Assembly: GCA_963666575.2 (NCBI GenBank)
Contig: CAXXYG010000021.1
Coordinates: 101,400-165,399, forward strand
DNA from: JABMQB01 sp963666575
Lineage (GTDB): Bacteria; Bacteroidota; Bacteroidia; Bacteroidales; Prolixibacteraceae
Direction: 5' to 3'
Length of the DNA stretch: 64,000 nucleotides
Shown here piece after piece: positions 62,719 through 64,000 of this stretch (position 1 is its first letter; each line of letters starts with the position of its first letter). The notes under the pieces were generated by a model that made no database searches, had not been told where the DNA came from, and saw only the letters and a program-made list of their open reading frames with translations. The translations under genes were made by a program, and so were the position numbers.

Positions 62719-62824
62719 TTCATTCAAAGCTCGCAAAGGGACAAAAAATAAGAACGCAAAGATTGGTATATTAACATTATTACCCTTTGTGCACTTTGCA
62801 AATTCTTGTTTTTCTTTGCGTGAA
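62719..62824. repeat. Clustered GCAAAG-motif inverted array
   Basis: Short motifs CAAAG/CGCAAAG recur in the left half (CATTCAAAG, CTCGCAAAG, AACGCAAAG) and as reverse complement in the right half (CTTTGTGCACTTTGCA, CTTTGCGTGAA), making a loose inverted repeat around 62770. A related piece (TTTCACGCAAAGTGCGCAAAG) is at 57797-57818. Noncoding, between convergent genes. Confidence 0.6.
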
Positions 62825-62833
62825 ATAATTTAT

Positions 62834-63346
62834 TTAATTATTCAAACCTTTCAAAATAGCCAATACCTTCGGAATATCAGTTGTTATTGAACCCGCCGAA
62901 ATGGTGGCTCCTGAAATGGCTGATATATCTTTACCGTATTTGAGCTCACCGGATGAATAATTTTCGAATTGTTTGAGCCATTTTCTAGCAGCAATTTCAC
63001 CGCCGTGCTCCGAGCGGTATTTGAGTACCTTTATTTTTTGGACCGATGGTTCAGAGGTCGTAACTATCAAATAATCAAAATAATCATACCGCCCTTTTGC
63101 CTGAGTGTACACAATAAATCCATCCACAAAATTTTCGGCACCAGTAAATTGAAAAACAGAAATAGGTTCTGTTTTTTCTGTTTGAAAATTTCCGGGTAAA
63201 TCAACTTTAACTAAATAAAGGTTTTTCTCCTTTAAGGCAATTTTGGCATATTTTTCGGCTTGCGCCTGAGGATAAAAATCCTGTGCCGAACCGGTAAAAG
63301 CCGTTAAAAGAAAAAGACATTGAATTAAAATATTTTTTTGCATCAC
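62834..63346 (-). CDS. Exported FMN-binding-domain protein
   Basis: 170 residues. Signal peptide MMQKNILIQCLFLLTAFTGSAQ. The C-terminal part (GGEIAARKWLKQFENYSSGE, DISAISGATISAGSIT) carries the FMN-binding domain motif with the threonine that in relatives is covalently flavinylated (S-G-A-T). Found in periplasmic electron-transfer proteins. It follows the outer-membrane barrel gene by 16 nt on the same strand. Confidence 0.8.
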   Translation of the reverse strand: MMQKNILIQCLFLLTAFTGSAQDFYPQAQAEKYAKIALKEKNLYLVKVDLPGNFQTEKTEPISVFQFTGAENFVDGFIVYTQAKGRYDYFDYLIVTTSEPSVQKIKVLKYRSEHGGEIAARKWLKQFENYSSGELKYGKDISAISGATISAGSITTDIPKVLAILKGLNN

Positions 63347-63362
63347 CCGGAAATTCTATAAA

Positions 63363-64000
63363 TTAAAACCAGATTCCAATACCTAAGTTTAATTGCCCCA
63401 TTGAAGAATCGGATGTACCGTTATTAAATACCTGGTAATCGGCTTTTAAAACGGAACCCGATGACATCCACCAACCAGCTCCTACTGTTAAATCAGTACG
63501 GTCGTATGCTTTGTTGGCAACCAATCCATTATCGGTTTTTGCATGAGTATTATATGCTTCGTAACGTATAAATGGTACTAAACGGTGATCGGTTTGTACA
63601 CTTTCAAGCACGTTGTAACCAGCTTCGACATACCACCCAAAACAATTGGCTACCCAGGTCTTTTCCGGTAAAAGTGTTATACTCACCGGTATTTTTAATG
63701 TTGGCCACATTCAGTTGTGCTTTTGCTTCAAAAACCATTTTTACGGTAACGTGCATCAAAACCTATCATTGAGATACCTACAACCGAGGAATCGGCCATG
63801 GCAACGGCAGAATGATCATTTTTATTGAGCCCGTTAAAAAGAGTCGATTGTGATTTACCCAAATATGTACTTGCTCCTAGTTTTAAAACCGGCAATCCCA
63901 TAATAATCGACTTTTGCAGCAAAGTTGGGCGAACTCATAAATGACTCAGCCCCTTTCTGGCGGCCCTTGCGAAAGCCATCTGTCCCCCTAAAAGTACCCG
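63363..64000 (-). pseudogene. Outer-membrane barrel (porin-like) protein, C-terminal part, three frameshifts
   Basis: Reading backwards from 64000, three reading frames join into one barrel-like protein: TFRGTDGFRKGRQKGAESFM and VDYYGIAG, then KLGASTYLGKSQSTLFNGLN and DSSVVGISMIGFDARYRKNG, then FEAKAQLNVANIKNTG, then GWYVEAGYNVLESVQTDHRL to the end QLNLGIGIWF. Each break is one extra base in a short run: TTTTAAAA near 63881-63888, AAAAA at 63730-63734 and AAAA at 63639-63642. The final aromatic residue is typical of barrels. It could be a decayed gene or sequencing error. The N-terminus is outside the window. Confidence 0.75.

Noticed and set aside
62719..62824. Possible CRISPR array from recurring CGCAAAG units
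   Set aside because: Units are short, spaced irregularly and occur in both orientations; no spacers or cas genes are present.

Overview
The window comes from a carbohydrate-degrading member of the Bacteroidota, most likely Bacteroidales/Marinilabiliales-like; I cannot name the genus. The evidence is AT-rich DNA, SusC/SusD pairs, ECF-sigma/FecR pairs, a PorD-type (DUF4835) protein, a Bacteroidota-type omega subunit, split transketolase, and -7 boxes of the TAnnTTTG type. The window reads as one piece of chromosome with two transposon insertions.

Layout. 1-2760 (minus): front part of a polysaccharide utilisation locus (PUL) made of ECF sigma, FecR and the N-terminal part of a SusC that runs off the left edge. 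2959-9965 (minus): a sugar catabolic operon (FGGY kinase, L-fucose-isomerase-like protein, DMT-type permease, two-subunit transketolase) with a DeoR regulator upstream. 10315-11770: a complete IS256-family element with an 8-bp target duplication. 11942-28264 (minus): a full PUL (sigma, FecR, SusC, SusD, DUF1593 lipoprotein, GH51, GH2 with a LamG insert, GH30), which suits an arabinose- and galactose-containing glycan such as arabinogalactan. 28806-28878: tRNA-Pro(GGG) with a remnant of an XRE regulator beside it. 29066-37538: trxB, a TIM-barrel sugar epimerase lipoprotein, GH95 alpha-fucosidase, a Nudix-type regulator (NrtR/AraR class) and a GH2 beta-mannosidase; two matching 25-bp palindromes lie in the divergent promoter region.

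37634-44027: housekeeping genes (alpha-oxoamine synthase, bamD, rpoZ-like, coaBC, porD, recN). 44272-49677 (plus): the most unusual block, five genes that together look like a chaperone-usher style surface-fibre system: three small secreted proteins (two of them clear paralogues), a two-domain Ig-like periplasmic chaperone candidate, and a 909-residue outer-membrane protein laid out like an usher without recognisable FimD sequence. 49749-58630: GH5, histidine degradation genes ftcD and hutI, a YfcC-type carrier, a PepSY/FTP-like lipoprotein, ferredoxin, a ZIP transporter and nth. 58752-60593: three tiny single-helix membrane proteins on the minus strand, split by an IS4-family element with an 11-bp target duplication. 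60747-64000: an ABC-F ATPase, an FMN-binding-domain protein and the frameshifted end of an outer-membrane barrel.

How the parts work together: the PULs import and cut extracellular glycans under cell-surface-signalling control (SusC signal passed to FecR and ECF sigma). The released sugars could feed the kinase/isomerase/transketolase operon, although its substrate cannot be read from the sequence. All functions are inferred by recognising families; no database search was run.
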